Shown: positions 44,216 to 51,168, counted from the first letter of the stretch. The stretch is DNA of 52,300 nucleotides from Erythrobacter sp. (GCA_002695185.1 NZOF01000041.1:1-52300); one strand, 5' to 3'. Numbers and translations: made by a program. Notes: a model not told the origin generated them from the letters alone.

Positions 44216-44495
44216 GATACTGCTCCAGGCGCTTGTCGGTTTCCGCGACGATGCGGTCGCGGAACTCGGGAAATTGTTCGCGGATGATGATGTCGAGCGC
44301 GAGCTGCTGGAACTCGCCGATGCGCGCCATCCGCAGCTGGCTGGCGGTCAGGACCGAGGCCGCGCCGAGATAGGCGTCGATGGCGTTGCGGATGATGTCG
44401 GAAGGTCGACATTTGCGCCCGTCGGCGATCGCGACAAGGCGGTCGAACCGGTCCCGCTCAAGGCGCAGCGAGACGATCTTGGTGCTGTTGGACAA
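44205..44495 (-). CDS. Ribbon-helix-helix relaxosome accessory protein
   Basis: The 96-residue protein begins KIVSLRLERDRFDRLVAIAD, a beta-strand plus helix, and then CRPSDIIRNAIDAYLGAAS, typical of MetJ/Arc-type RHH DNA-binding proteins. The C-terminal half is helical (GEFQQLALDIIIREQFPEF). As the first gene of the operon with the coupling protein and relaxase, it most likely binds oriT and helps the relaxase, as TrwA, TraY or MbeC do. It may also repress its own promoter. Confidence 0.75.
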   Translation of the reverse strand: MSNSTKIVSLRLERDRFDRLVAIADGRKCRPSDIIRNAIDAYLGAASVLTASQLRMARIGEFQQLALDIIIREQFPEFRDRIVAETDKRLEQYHGA

Positions 44496-45007
44496 GCCAG
44501 CCTCCTAGCAGAGAGGCTGGTGGGGCTTGAAGCGCGGGGATGCTTATAGATGAGCCCTGTGCAAATGGCAAGATTTCCAAGCTTCCTGCAAAGGGCCGTA
44601 AACATTGATGACAGGTAATGCGCTGTTTTCACAAGATTTTCTTAGGGCTCCCGAAGTGTCATACAATGTTTACACTGCCCGATGTCCGTAAGTGTTTGGC
44701 TTTAGCGCATAATTCTGGCAGCTCGCTGCGTTCGGTGTGCACAATCCCTAGAGCTTGACCCTGGCCCTTGGGATGTCCGGGGTCGTCCTTGGGATGGGCT
44801 GGAAAGCCGGTCCCGGCGGGGCACCGGACCGCCCACTGGGCGGAACGGACAGGCCCGGCCGTGCCGGAGGATACGTCACCAGGCAGATGCCTGCGACGTC
44901 GTCGGAGGGCGTCGGAAGACCCCTCCCCGATCAATCCGCGTGCCCGGGGCCGTCAGGCCAAGGGCTGCGGGTATAAACAGGTGGCGAAGCCACCGTTAGC
45001 AGGCGAG
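44496..45007. other. Transfer-operon upstream region; candidate oriT
   Basis: This stretch has no gene. It is AT-richer near 44560-44720 than its surroundings and holds the long inverted repeat described separately. Further right is GC-rich sequence with a small hairpin GTGGC-GAA-GCCAC (44981-44993). In MobF systems oriT usually lies just upstream of the accessory gene, which fits this position. Confidence 0.4.
44598..44673. repeat. Interrupted inverted repeat, candidate oriT or RHH-binding site
   Basis: GTAAACATTGATGACA (44598-44613) and TGTCATACAATGTTTAC (44657-44673) are inverse copies that differ by one inserted base. They lie about 100-180 bases before the RHH gene. A two-armed site upstream of rhh-traD-traI is expected for a relaxase recognition region. 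I cannot locate a known nic sequence with confidence. Confidence 0.45.
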
Positions 45008-45132
45008 GATCGTCACCTGGATGGGCGGAGACGAGGCGCACGCCTCGGCTCCGTGAGCTTGGTCGGCGGCGGCCCTGAATGGGACGTCGGCGGCCTTAGC
45101 GAATAGAGCCGTCGTCGGGTGTCAGCCCGACG
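45008..45132 (+). ncRNA. Conserved foldable element, copy A
   Basis: GATCGTCACC-N5-GGGCGGAGAC (45008-45032) is followed by hairpin GAGGCG-CA-CGCCTC, then GGCTCCG-N-GAGC (45047-45058). CGGAG (45026-45030) pairs with CTCCG (45049-45053). After a spacer come GCGAATAGAGC (45099-45109) and hairpin CGTCGGG-loop-CCCGACG (45113-45132). The same order occurs at 48915-49004 with different but still paired stem bases, which argues for selection on structure. It ends 96 bases before the next plus-strand gene. It may be an RNA or a DNA site; orientation is taken from the gene. Confidence 0.5.
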
Positions 45133-45228
45133 CGCCCCCAACCTATTCTTCGTCTTCCGAACCGACGCCATATCGCCTATACTGGTCTCACGTTCGCAGC
45201 CCGATCAGCGTGAACGAAAGGCCCATCA

Positions 45229-45447
45229 ATGGCGAAGGCATTGGACAGTGAACGAGCGGCGATTGCCGCCGATGAGGAGCGGCTTGCCGAGCGCCGCAGG
45301 AAGCTCGCGGAACGCGAGCGCGAAGCGGCGCTGGCCGTGCTCGACAAGGCCGGTATCCTGAAGCTGCCGCTCGATACGATCGAGGCGCTGGCCGCTCAGG
45401 TGAAGAAGCTCGGCATCGAGGCCCTGACCAAGAAGCTGGCGGCGTAA
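45229..45447 (+). CDS. 72-residue coiled-coil small protein
   Basis: The protein is a highly charged heptad-rich helix (MAKALDSERAAIAADEERLA, ERRRKLAEREREAALAVLD) followed by LPLDTIEALAAQVKKLGIEA and a basic end. It has no membrane part. An AAAGG-type site and a possible TATACT -10 (45178-45183) precede it. I have seen similar small coiled-coil genes on sphingomonad plasmids, but no function is known. Conserved element A lies just upstream. Confidence 0.65.
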   Translation: MAKALDSERAAIAADEERLAERRRKLAEREREAALAVLDKAGILKLPLDTIEALAAQVKKLGIEALTKKLAA

Positions 45448-45525
45448 GCCAGCCCCCGCCGCGCCGTCAGGCGCGGCACGGACGCGGGGGGCTCGATGCC
45501 CCCCGTGGCCGTTAATCCCCGAACA

Positions 45526-45558
45526 CAAAAAAAAGGGAGAGGCCTTGCGGCCCCTCCC
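45526..45558 (-). terminator. Rho-independent terminator
   Basis: On the minus strand GGGAGGGGCC-GCAA-GGCCTCTCCC is followed by eight T (45527-45534). It lies just past the stop of the gene at 45564, and is a textbook terminator for it. Confidence 0.9.
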
Positions 45559-45563
45559 CTGTC

Positions 45564-45788
45564 TCAGATCTCGTCGGACATGCCGCCCGGCACGGTGTAG
45601 ACGATCCGGTCGATGATCGGCATCGGCAGCGCTCCGTAGTCACCCTCATCGATAGTGACGTAACCGCTGTCCTCATCCTGCAGGACATGCTGGTCGAAGA
45701 AGCTGTGGAGTGCGCGGCGCTCCGCGCAGGCAACGGCTGCGAGATAGGCGGCGGTATCGTTTCCGGCGATGGTCGACGTGATCTGCAT
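45564..45788 (-). CDS. 74-residue unknown plasmid protein
   Basis: AGGAGG precedes the ATG at 45788. The protein has MQITSTIAGNDTAAYLAAVA, CAERRALHSFFDQHVLQD and an acidic C-terminus with YVTIDEGDYGALPMPIIDRI. It is a soluble alpha/beta protein, unrecognised. It is preceded by a long conserved leader (45842-46023) that has a second copy upstream of the DUF2493 gene, which suggests the two genes share regulation. Confidence 0.65.
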   Translation of the reverse strand: MQITSTIAGNDTAAYLAAVACAERRALHSFFDQHVLQDEDSGYVTIDEGDYGALPMPIIDRIVYTVPGGMSDEI

Positions 45789-45841
45789 GATGTCCTCCTG
45801 TCTGAAATGACAGGGGAATGGCGGTCGGTCGGGTGAGCCCG

Positions 45842-46023
45842 GGTCAGGGATCGCCGGCTTGCCGGCGACCGCGCAGCGGCGGTGGGGGTCACGATTTTCT
45901 CCGGCGGCCCCTGCCGCTGAAATCGAGGGTCGCCGCCCGATCCGCCGAAGAAAATGGTGGGGCCCCGCCGTCCTTGAGGCGGGCTCGCCCGGCCGACAGA
46001 ATGGGAGGTCAGTGAGAGATTTT
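45842..46023 (-). promoter_or_regulatory. Conserved leader element, copy 1
   Basis: The blocks, in plus-strand order, are GGTCAGGGA (45842), hairpin TCGCCGGC-TT-GCCGGCGA, CGCGCAGCGG, CGATTTTCTC (45892), AGAAAATGG (45949), TCCTTGA (45971), GGGCTCG (45981) and GAGAGATTTT (46014). ATTTTCTCCGGCGG (45894-45907) pairs with CCGCCGAAGAAAAT (45942-45955). TCCTTGA lies in a loop closed by CCGCC/GGCGG. All blocks recur in order at 48690-48879. It ends 54 bases before the downstream ATG, so it reads as a 5' leader. Function unknown. Confidence 0.6.
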
Positions 46024-46155
46024 CCCCCTCGGCGAGGCAAAGCGTAGCGGCGTGCGAACCGAAGGGTTCGCGCGGCACGCGAGCGAGCCGGGAGACTGAG
46101 GAGTGCTACTGGGACGGGTCCGCCTTTACCGCGTCCCCGCCCCGCGCCGATCTGC

Positions 46156-46470
46156 TCAGTCGTACTCGATCTCGGTTTCGATCCCCAGCTAGCGCGGACG
46201 TGCCTCGTTCTCGCGCTGGATGATCTCTTAGTCGTCCGACCTATGCGTCATCTCGCCATTGAGCACTTCCGAGAGCGTCGCCCGCATGCCGTCCGACCAC
46301 GCGTGTCGCCGACAGAATTCACCGCGATGCCCGGCGGCTTCAATCCCGGCTGAACAGTTGAACTCCTGCCGAAAGTCGAGCTGAGGAAGGAGGCCCTCCT
46401 TTTCCCGGGCCCGCTACAAAAGCGTGGTTCGTCGCACCGCCTCATGATAGGCCCGCCGAGCGCTGCAAAA
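46156..46470 (-). pseudogene. Decayed gene with three in-frame stops
   Basis: A single minus-strand frame reads ARRAYHEAVRRTTLL, TAG (46414-46416), RAREKEGLLPQLDFRQEFN, GMRATLSEVLNGEM and THRSDD, TAA (46228-46230), EIIQRENEARPR, TAG (46189-46191), LGIETEIEYD, TGA (46156-46158). The translation between stops is well ordered, so I read it as a recently broken gene of about 105 codons or more. No family is recognised. No start codon with a ribosome site is evident. Confidence 0.55.
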
Positions 46471-46481
46471 CGGGCGGCGCC

Positions 46482-46629
46482 GGGACTGGTAATCCTGTCG
46501 AGAACGGCAACTCGGTGTGAGCTTCACGCCGGGGTGCCTGCGCATATGTCCAGGTGCCTCGGCACTAAAAGCGTAGGCGCATGTCTCGACGTGTTACCAG
46601 CCCCGGCTCCCGCGCCCAGTGCGCGGGAG
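46482..46629. ncRNA. Deeply nested foldable region, candidate structured RNA
   Basis: Closing stem CTGGTAA (46486-46492) pairs with TTACCAG (46594-46600). Inside it GTCGAGA (46497-46503) pairs with TCTCGAC (46584-46590). Within are two arms: hairpin GGTGTGA-GCT-TCACGCC (46514-46530) and stem GCCTGCGC/GCGTAGGC (46536-46543 with 46571-46578), which encloses GTGCC-TC-GGCAC (46554-46565). A 9-base hairpin follows (46607-46629). The fold is possible on either strand. It resembles no riboswitch I know; a mobile-intron fragment cannot be excluded. Confidence 0.4.
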
Positions 46630-46687
46630 TTGAATGGGTCGGTGCTCCATCGCTTTCGCTGACGATATTGCGCCAAGGACCGGCAGC

Positions 46688-46864
46688 ATGGAACTTTACG
46701 AGAAGGATCCGGGCGTAACCCGTGCCGTTGCGATCGGCTTGATCGGACAGACGCTCGAACTCCTCGATGCGATCGGCGAGGAAGAGGCAGGAGCCCTGCT
46801 GCGCCGGGCGATCGTGCTGCTACGCAAGCAGCAGGGACTCGGCGGTGTCGCCGTCGTTTCCTGA
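46688..46864 (+). CDS. 58-residue unknown protein
   Basis: The protein MELYEKDPGVTRAVAIGLIG continues as an amphipathic helix (QTLELLDAIGEEEAGALLRR) and ends with LLRKQQGLGGVAVVS. It is soluble and unrecognised. It converges on the gene at 46878 with 13 bases between stops. The upstream ribosome site is only moderate. Confidence 0.55.
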   Translation: MELYEKDPGVTRAVAIGLIGQTLELLDAIGEEEAGALLRRAIVLLRKQQGLGGVAVVS

Positions 46865-46877
46865 CGGCGCATTTCGA

Positions 46878-47456
46878 TCAGGCCCACTCGATGCGGGCGG
46901 CATCTTCGAGCCCGGCGGTGGCCACCAGGTTCTCCAGTCGCTGCACATCATAGGTGAGCCCCTGCTCCTCCGCGCGCCGGCGAACCGCCGGGTTGGCGAG
47001 ATGCTGGCGGAGCGTGTCGACGGGGATCTCACCGACATCATCGGGTCTCAGGCCGAGCCCTTCCAACAGGGCATGAGCGGCACCATGGGCGAGGTGCATT
47101 TCGGTGCCGCTGTCGGAGGTCAGCGACGGGCGCATCCGGATGCTGCAGTCGGTCTCATACCACCAGACGATGATCCGGCGGCGGCGGAACTGCGCCTCGT
47201 CGAGCACTGCGATCACCGCCTCGTCATAGTCGAAGACGCGCGCGATGGCGGCGACCGCGAGGGGACAGATGCGGGCCTCGAAGTTGAGAGCGAGCAGACG
47301 CTCGGTTTCGGCGTCCGGGTCGAGAAGGGCAAGGCCGACGCGCGCGCCCTCTTCGCGCAGATAGCTGCGGAAGGCCGCGAGCTGGCGGGCGTTGATAATG
47401 GCGACGGGACCGGGCGTGTCGTCGGCCGCCGTGGCGATGCGGAAGGTGATGGACAT
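46878..47456 (-). CDS. 192-residue unknown plasmid protein
   Basis: GAGGAGG precedes the ATG at 47456. The protein has MSITFRIATAADDTPGPVAI, a central acidic/aliphatic part (EARICPLAVAAIARVFDYDE), WWYETDCSIRMRPSL and an ordered helical end (AVRRRAEEQGLTYDVQRLEN). It has no signal, membrane or metal motif. No family is recognised. The gene lies after the DUF2493 gene on the same strand, with a hairpin between, so it is probably its own transcript. Confidence 0.6.
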   Translation of the reverse strand: MSITFRIATAADDTPGPVAIINARQLAAFRSYLREEGARVGLALLDPDAETERLLALNFEARICPLAVAAIARVFDYDEAVIAVLDEAQFRRRRIIVWWYETDCSIRMRPSLTSDSGTEMHLAHGAAHALLEGLGLRPDDVGEIPVDTLRQHLANPAVRRRAEEQGLTYDVQRLENLVATAGLEDAARIEWA

Positions 47457-47606
47457 CTCGTCCTCCTCTGTTGATCCGCCCGGACCCATTCTCCTCCACT
47501 CTGTCCGCTCCGGCGGGACCGCCTGAAGAGCGCCAGCAGGCGCTCAGTCTCGCGGCGCGAAGGGGCTCGATGCCCCTGAGCGCCGCTTGTCGATGCAAGA
47601 AAGGAA

Positions 47607-47636
47607 GAGAGGCCCCGGCTGACGCCGGAGCCCCTC
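47607..47636 (-). terminator. Hairpin after the DUF2493 gene
   Basis: On the minus strand GAGGGGCTCCGGC-GTCA-GCCGGGGCCTC is followed by a pyrimidine-rich CTTCCTTTCTT. It lies 12 bases past the gene's stop. A single mismatch and mixed tract make it a moderate terminator. Confidence 0.6.
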
Positions 47637-47647
47637 GGACATGCGCC

Positions 47648-48625
47648 TCAGGCGGCGCGCTGGCCCCGCTGCTGGGCGAGGCGGACGATGTGCAGCGGAA
47701 CGCCCGCCTGCCGCAGCTTCTGGGCGAGATTCTGCTGGATGCCTGAGCCTTCGCAGATGACCGCTTCGACCGGCTTGAGGTTGAGGATGCGGTCGTTGCG
47801 GACGAAGGCGGCGCGGTTGCCCTGGCTGCGATCGAGACGGAACTGGATCACCTTCACGCCGCGCGAGGCGGCCCATGCGTGCGCCGCGGCATCGCACCCC
47901 TTGGCCTGTGCCGTCGTCGCGAGGATCATCTCGGGGATGCGCGCCTTGATGCCGTCGAGACCCTTCCAGAGCAGGTCGCCGTCCTCCCAGACCTGACCGC
48001 CCGAGAAGGCCACCACGGGTCCTTCGGGCGCGAACTGTTCGCGGCGCTCGCGGGCGCGTGAGGCGAGATAGTCGCGTGCATCGATCATCGAGGCGTTGAG
48101 CGCGCTCGACACCCGGCTTCCCCGGACCGGCGAGAAGGGCTTGCCGGTTTCGACGCGGTAGACCTCGGCGGCATGGTCGCGCATGCACTCCATGGCTTCC
48201 CGGCACCCCTGCAGCGTCTGGCAGAGGAGCTGCGTGTCCTCCAGTTCGGTCGCGTAGATCTCGGACGGGTCGTAGGCGCGGGCGAGGTCGCCGAGCTTCT
48301 TGGCCGCGTCATCCTCCCGGCCTTCGATGCGCTTCGCCACGACGTGGAAGCTGTTCGCAAAGCCCCAGGCGAGATCGGTCGCGAAGGCCTCCATGCGCGT
48401 GTCGCGCAGCACATCGAACATCGTCTGCATCATCATCTCCACGGCGGCCCGCACCTGCTCGGGATCGGGCATGTCCAGCGCTTCCGGCGCCTCGACGATG
48501 CTCAGCTTGGCCATCTCGCTATGCTCGATGAAAGCGCCTTCGTAGGTCTGGGTCAGGTCCTCGTTTTCGCGCGCGGCGGCAATGTGGCTGGCGAGGTCGG
48601 CGAAGTTGGTGAAAGTGGTCTGCAT
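47648..48625 (-). CDS. DUF2493-domain protein (SLOG/YspA-like)
   Basis: The 325-residue protein has a helical N-terminal part (about 1-190; MQTTFTNFADLASHIAAARE, VAAVEMMMQTMFDVL-type helices). Its C-terminal domain contains VVAFSGGQVWEDGDLLWKGL, MILATTAQAKGCDAAAHAWA and VIQFRLDRSQG...RAAFVRND. This is the Rossmann-like DUF2493 (SLOG superfamily) common on conjugative plasmids, proposed to bind a nucleotide. It starts 65 bases after the conserved leader copy 2. Its role is unknown; SLOG proteins sense or cleave nucleotides in some conflict systems. Confidence 0.8.
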   Translation of the reverse strand: MQTTFTNFADLASHIAAARENEDLTQTYEGAFIEHSEMAKLSIVEAPEALDMPDPEQVRAAVEMMMQTMFDVLRDTRMEAFATDLAWGFANSFHVVAKRIEGREDDAAKKLGDLARAYDPSEIYATELEDTQLLCQTLQGCREAMECMRDHAAEVYRVETGKPFSPVRGSRVSSALNASMIDARDYLASRARERREQFAPEGPVVAFSGGQVWEDGDLLWKGLDGIKARIPEMILATTAQAKGCDAAAHAWAASRGVKVIQFRLDRSQGNRAAFVRNDRILNLKPVEAVICEGSGIQQNLAQKLRQAGVPLHIVRLAQQRGQRAA

Positions 48626-48689
48626 GATAGCCTCCTTGGAATCTCATCCATTCGATGAGGCTTCTCATTCGACGTGCGGTGGTCGTGCC

Positions 48690-48879
48690 GGTCAGGGACG
48701 TTAACCGGGAAGCCGGCGCCAGCCGGACCCCGGTTAACGCCGCGAAGCGGGGAGCGGGGGAGCCGATTTTCTCGAGCCCGGAGCGAAGCGCAGGGTTCGT
48801 GAAAATTGGGGGAACCGCTCATCCTTGACGGGCTCGGATCCCCGCACGTCACAACTAGGAATTCAGAGAGAGAGATTTT
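48690..48879 (-). promoter_or_regulatory. Conserved leader element, copy 2
   Basis: It has the same block order as copy 1: GGTCAGGGA (48690), hairpin GTTAACCGGG/CCCGGTTAAC (48700-48738, a different sequence in the same place), CGCGAAGCGG (48741), CGATTTTCTC (48764), GAAAAT (48801), TCCTTGA (48822), GGGCTCG (48830) and GAGAGATTTT (48870). ATTTTCTCGAGCCC pairs with GGGTTCGTGAAAAT with one mismatch and one wobble. The stem's distal bases differ from copy 1 yet still pair. It leads the DUF2493 gene. Confidence 0.6.
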
Positions 48880-48914
48880 TGGTCACCCACCTCTCCACCC
48901 GCCCCCTGCAAGGT

Positions 48915-49004
48915 GATCGTCACCCGTAAGGGCGGAGACCCGGCGGAGACGGGGCTCCGGGAGCGACCAGCGAGTAGAGCGCCGGTCCCGCCCGCAGGGT
49001 GGGA
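48915..49004 (+). ncRNA. Conserved foldable element, copy B
   Basis: GATCGTCACC-N5-GGGCGGAGAC (48915-48939) is followed by stem CCG/CGG (48940-48942 with 48950-48952), then GGCTCCG-N-GAGC (48953-48964). CGGAG pairs with CTCCG as in copy A. GCGAGTAGAGC (48970-48980) and hairpin TCCCGCCC-GCA-GGGTGGGA (48986-49004) follow. The spacer is about 35 bases shorter than in copy A. It ends 100 bases before the GTG of the HEPN-like gene. Confidence 0.5.
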
Positions 49005-49104
49005 TGCGTCGAACTTTCGGCGGTCGGCGATGGTGCCGCGACCGCTGCTCGAACGCGGCCGGCATATCTGGCAAGCAGTCGGTCGGACGACGAGTGGAGT
49101 AAGC

Positions 49105-49752
49105 GTGAAAGCCCTGATCCAGACAAACTATGAGGAGCGATTGTCGCGCTATGCGACGTTGCTGCACGGAACCGAGCCGCCAGGCCTGGCGGCCAAGCTC
49201 GGTGTCTATGCGCAGCTTCTGCGACAGCGTGAAATCCATGGCGATCGCCTCTGGAAGATCGAGCCGATGCTCTACCCATTGATGCTCTCGGCCGAGACCG
49301 ACCTGCACCTTGCTGTCGCCCGGCTGCTCGAGGATCCCCGCCGCGCGGAAGGCAGCGTCTTTGCGTTCCTGGATTTCTGCCGGAAGAACCGGGCGAACAT
49401 CACCTGGAAGGCGGGGACGCCACCCGAGGACGTGCTCGACGCGCAGGTCGCGGCGCTCGAGAGCCATCGATCGACGATCGCGGCGATCATGGGCCGCCGG
49501 GACCGGTTTTTCGCGCACCTGGACAAGAAGTATTTTCTCGACCCCGCGCGGATCTACGAGGATTACCCGCTTGAAGGGTCGGCGGTGATCGCGCTCGCCA
49601 ACGCCGTCATCACCGTCATCTCGGAGCACCAGTGGAAGCTCGAGGAGAGCGCGAATTTCCATGTCGCCGAGTTCTTCGAGATCGGCGTCGACAACATGGT
49701 CCGCAACCTCGAGGCGGGCCGCCGACAGAATTACCCGGGCCAGCTCGACTGA
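49105..49752 (+). CDS. AbiU2/HEPN-like helical protein
   Basis: The 215-residue protein starts at a GTG behind GTGGAG. It is all helical: KALIQTNYEERLSRYATLLH, LGVYAQLLRQREIHGDRLWK, MGRRDRFFAHLDKKYF and YPLEGSAVIALANAVITVIS. The RDRFFAH segment fits the R-x(4-6)-H motif of HEPN RNases, and the overall pattern resembles AbiU2-type HEPN proteins of abortive infection systems. The call rests on motif and helical pattern only. No partner nucleotidyltransferase is adjacent. It stands alone with structured element B upstream. Confidence 0.5.
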   Translation: MKALIQTNYEERLSRYATLLHGTEPPGLAAKLGVYAQLLRQREIHGDRLWKIEPMLYPLMLSAETDLHLAVARLLEDPRRAEGSVFAFLDFCRKNRANITWKAGTPPEDVLDAQVAALESHRSTIAAIMGRRDRFFAHLDKKYFLDPARIYEDYPLEGSAVIALANAVITVISEHQWKLEESANFHVAEFFEIGVDNMVRNLEAGRRQNYPGQLD

Positions 49753-49837
49753 AGTCGGGCGATCATTGGTGGTCCGCCGGCTTCGAAGAAATGCTATATG
49801 GAGTCGGGGCTGAGCATCACGATGCACGGAGAGCGTC

Positions 49838-50041
49838 ATGAGATTGGCGATGGACGAGACCATGATCAGGGACGCCGCGGAGGCACTCGCCGCGCGGTTC
49901 AAGGATCTGCTGGACGACGGCATGGCGCGCAGCTTCACTTTGTCACGCGACGAGGTGGTGCTTGCGCTCGGCTTCACGCAGAGCGTGGCCGACCTGCTGA
50001 CGCCGCCGGCTGCGACGCCGGCGATGCAGCTTCCGGCCTGA
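49838..50041 (+). CDS. 67-residue unknown protein
   Basis: GGAGAGCGTC precedes the ATG. The protein MRLAMDETMIRDAAEALAAR continues FKDLLDDGMARSFTLSRDEV and ends LLTPPAATPAMQLPA. It is helical and soluble, not recognised. It follows the HEPN-like gene by 85 bases; a TATATG hexamer at about 49795 may be its own promoter -10. Confidence 0.55.
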   Translation: MRLAMDETMIRDAAEALAARFKDLLDDGMARSFTLSRDEVVLALGFTQSVADLLTPPAATPAMQLPA

Positions 50042-50085
50042 AGGCAGGCGGACAGAGCGGCGCGTGAGCGCCGCTCCGTTTCGCG

Positions 50086-50406
50086 TCAGAAGAAGTCGAT
50101 CTTGTCGGCGATGATCTCGCAGCCATAGCGCGTCACGCCGTCGCGGTCCTCCTAGCTCGAATAGTGCAGGCGGCCGGTGATCGCCACGACGTTGCCCTTC
50201 TCCCGGCTCGCGGCGGCCTTGCCGAGACCGTTGAAGCAGGTGACCTTGTGAAACTCGGTCTCCTTGGCCGTGTAGCCGGTGGCCTCGTCGACATAGGTCT
50301 TGCCGTCCCTGAGCTTCACGCGATCGGTCGCGACGATGAGGGTGGTGACGGTGCCGCGCGTCTCGGGATCCTTGGCGACCCGGCCGGTGATGTTGACGTT
50401 GTTCAT
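50086..50406 (-). pseudogene. SSB-like single-stranded-DNA-binding gene with an internal amber codon
   Basis: A strong GGAAGGAG precedes the ATG at 50406. The protein reads MNNVNITGRVAKDPETRG, TTLIVATDRVKL, AKETEFHKVTCFNGLGKAA and VVAITGRLHYSS, a short OB-fold SSB. It then hits TAG (50152-50154). The frame continues EDRDGVTRYGCEIIADKIDF to a TGA at 50086-50088, matching where SSB family members continue, with Trp expected at the stop. The truncated product (84 residues) may lose the last strand. It is either a pseudogene, a read-through gene or a sequence error. Confidence 0.7.
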
Positions 50407-50727
50407 GGGACTGCTCCTTCCGATGCTGCCAGCGGCCTCTCCGCCGGTGACACCGAAGAGCGGCGTGCGGGCGCGGCTCACACCGGAGCGCGAAGCGCGG
50501 AGGGACACCCCTGGAGCGAGCTGGCGCGGGCAGCCGCGTAGCGGCAACACGGGCGAGCGGATGGGGTTGTGGGACGCGGCCGTCTCGCCGCAGGTGTCAG
50601 GAACCGGCGACGCAAAGGCGCTGGGATCGAAGGATGACGGGGACCCGCAACGTCGATGGCCGGCCGATCGGCGATCGACCAGCAAATGCAGCGTCATCTC
50701 ATAGGACGCGCCTCGCGGCGCAACGGG
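50407..50727. other. Non-coding stretch between ssb-like and pemK-like genes
   Basis: No gene is supported here. It is very GC-rich with short GCG/CGC runs (e.g. 50490-50550) that could fold, but it does not match either conserved element family. It should contain the ssb promoter and the end of the toxin transcript. Confidence 0.3.
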
Positions 50728-51165
50728 TCAGGAGGTCCGCTTCACCTGGGCGATCTTGCCAGCGTCGTAGGCGGCAAGCCAACGTGTGCGAATGGTCTCG
50801 TAGAGGCTGGCCGGGAGGACGCCGTACGCGACGTCGCCGGTAGGATCGCCGGGCGCTGGACGCAGGTCGGGGCCGGGCCACTGGAAGTGGTTGAGTTCGG
50901 TGAGGATCACCCATGATCGCTCGTCGTCGAGGCCAAGGCGCGCCTTTGTCGCCGCCGGGATCTCCACTGCGAGTTTAGGGTCGGCCGGGGGCGTGTGCGT
51001 CACCGGAAGGACGGTGACCATTTTGGCGCCGGCCTTGGTGGTTGCGGTCAGCAGGATGGCGCAGGGGCGGTCCTTGCTGCCCTCTTCGTGGCCGGCCTTG
51101 GCTTCGTGGCTCCAGAGGTAGGCGTAGCGGATGACAAGGCCTGGAACCGGTTCAGCTATCTTCAC
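50728..51165 (-). CDS. PemK/MazF-like toxin
   Basis: The 145-residue protein starts MKIAEPVPGLVIRYAYLWSH and has KDRPCAILLTATTKAG, VTVLPVTHTPP and SWVILTELNHFQWPGPDLRP, which fit the PemK/MazF-type plasmid toxin family at low to moderate similarity. Members cleave mRNA; some homologues are inactive. It begins three bases after the antitoxin gene. C-terminal residues WLAAYDAGKIAQVKRT are typical. Activity cannot be judged. Confidence 0.7.
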   Translation of the reverse strand: MKIAEPVPGLVIRYAYLWSHEAKAGHEEGSKDRPCAILLTATTKAGAKMVTVLPVTHTPPADPKLAVEIPAATKARLGLDDERSWVILTELNHFQWPGPDLRPAPGDPTGDVAYGVLPASLYETIRTRWLAAYDAGKIAQVKRTS

Positions 51166-51168
51166 GCG

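Noticed and set aside
45008..49004. CRISPR array or simple tandem repeat explanation for the repeated non-coding blocks
   Set aside because: There are only two copies per family, kilobases apart, with conserved internal order and no spacer periodicity.
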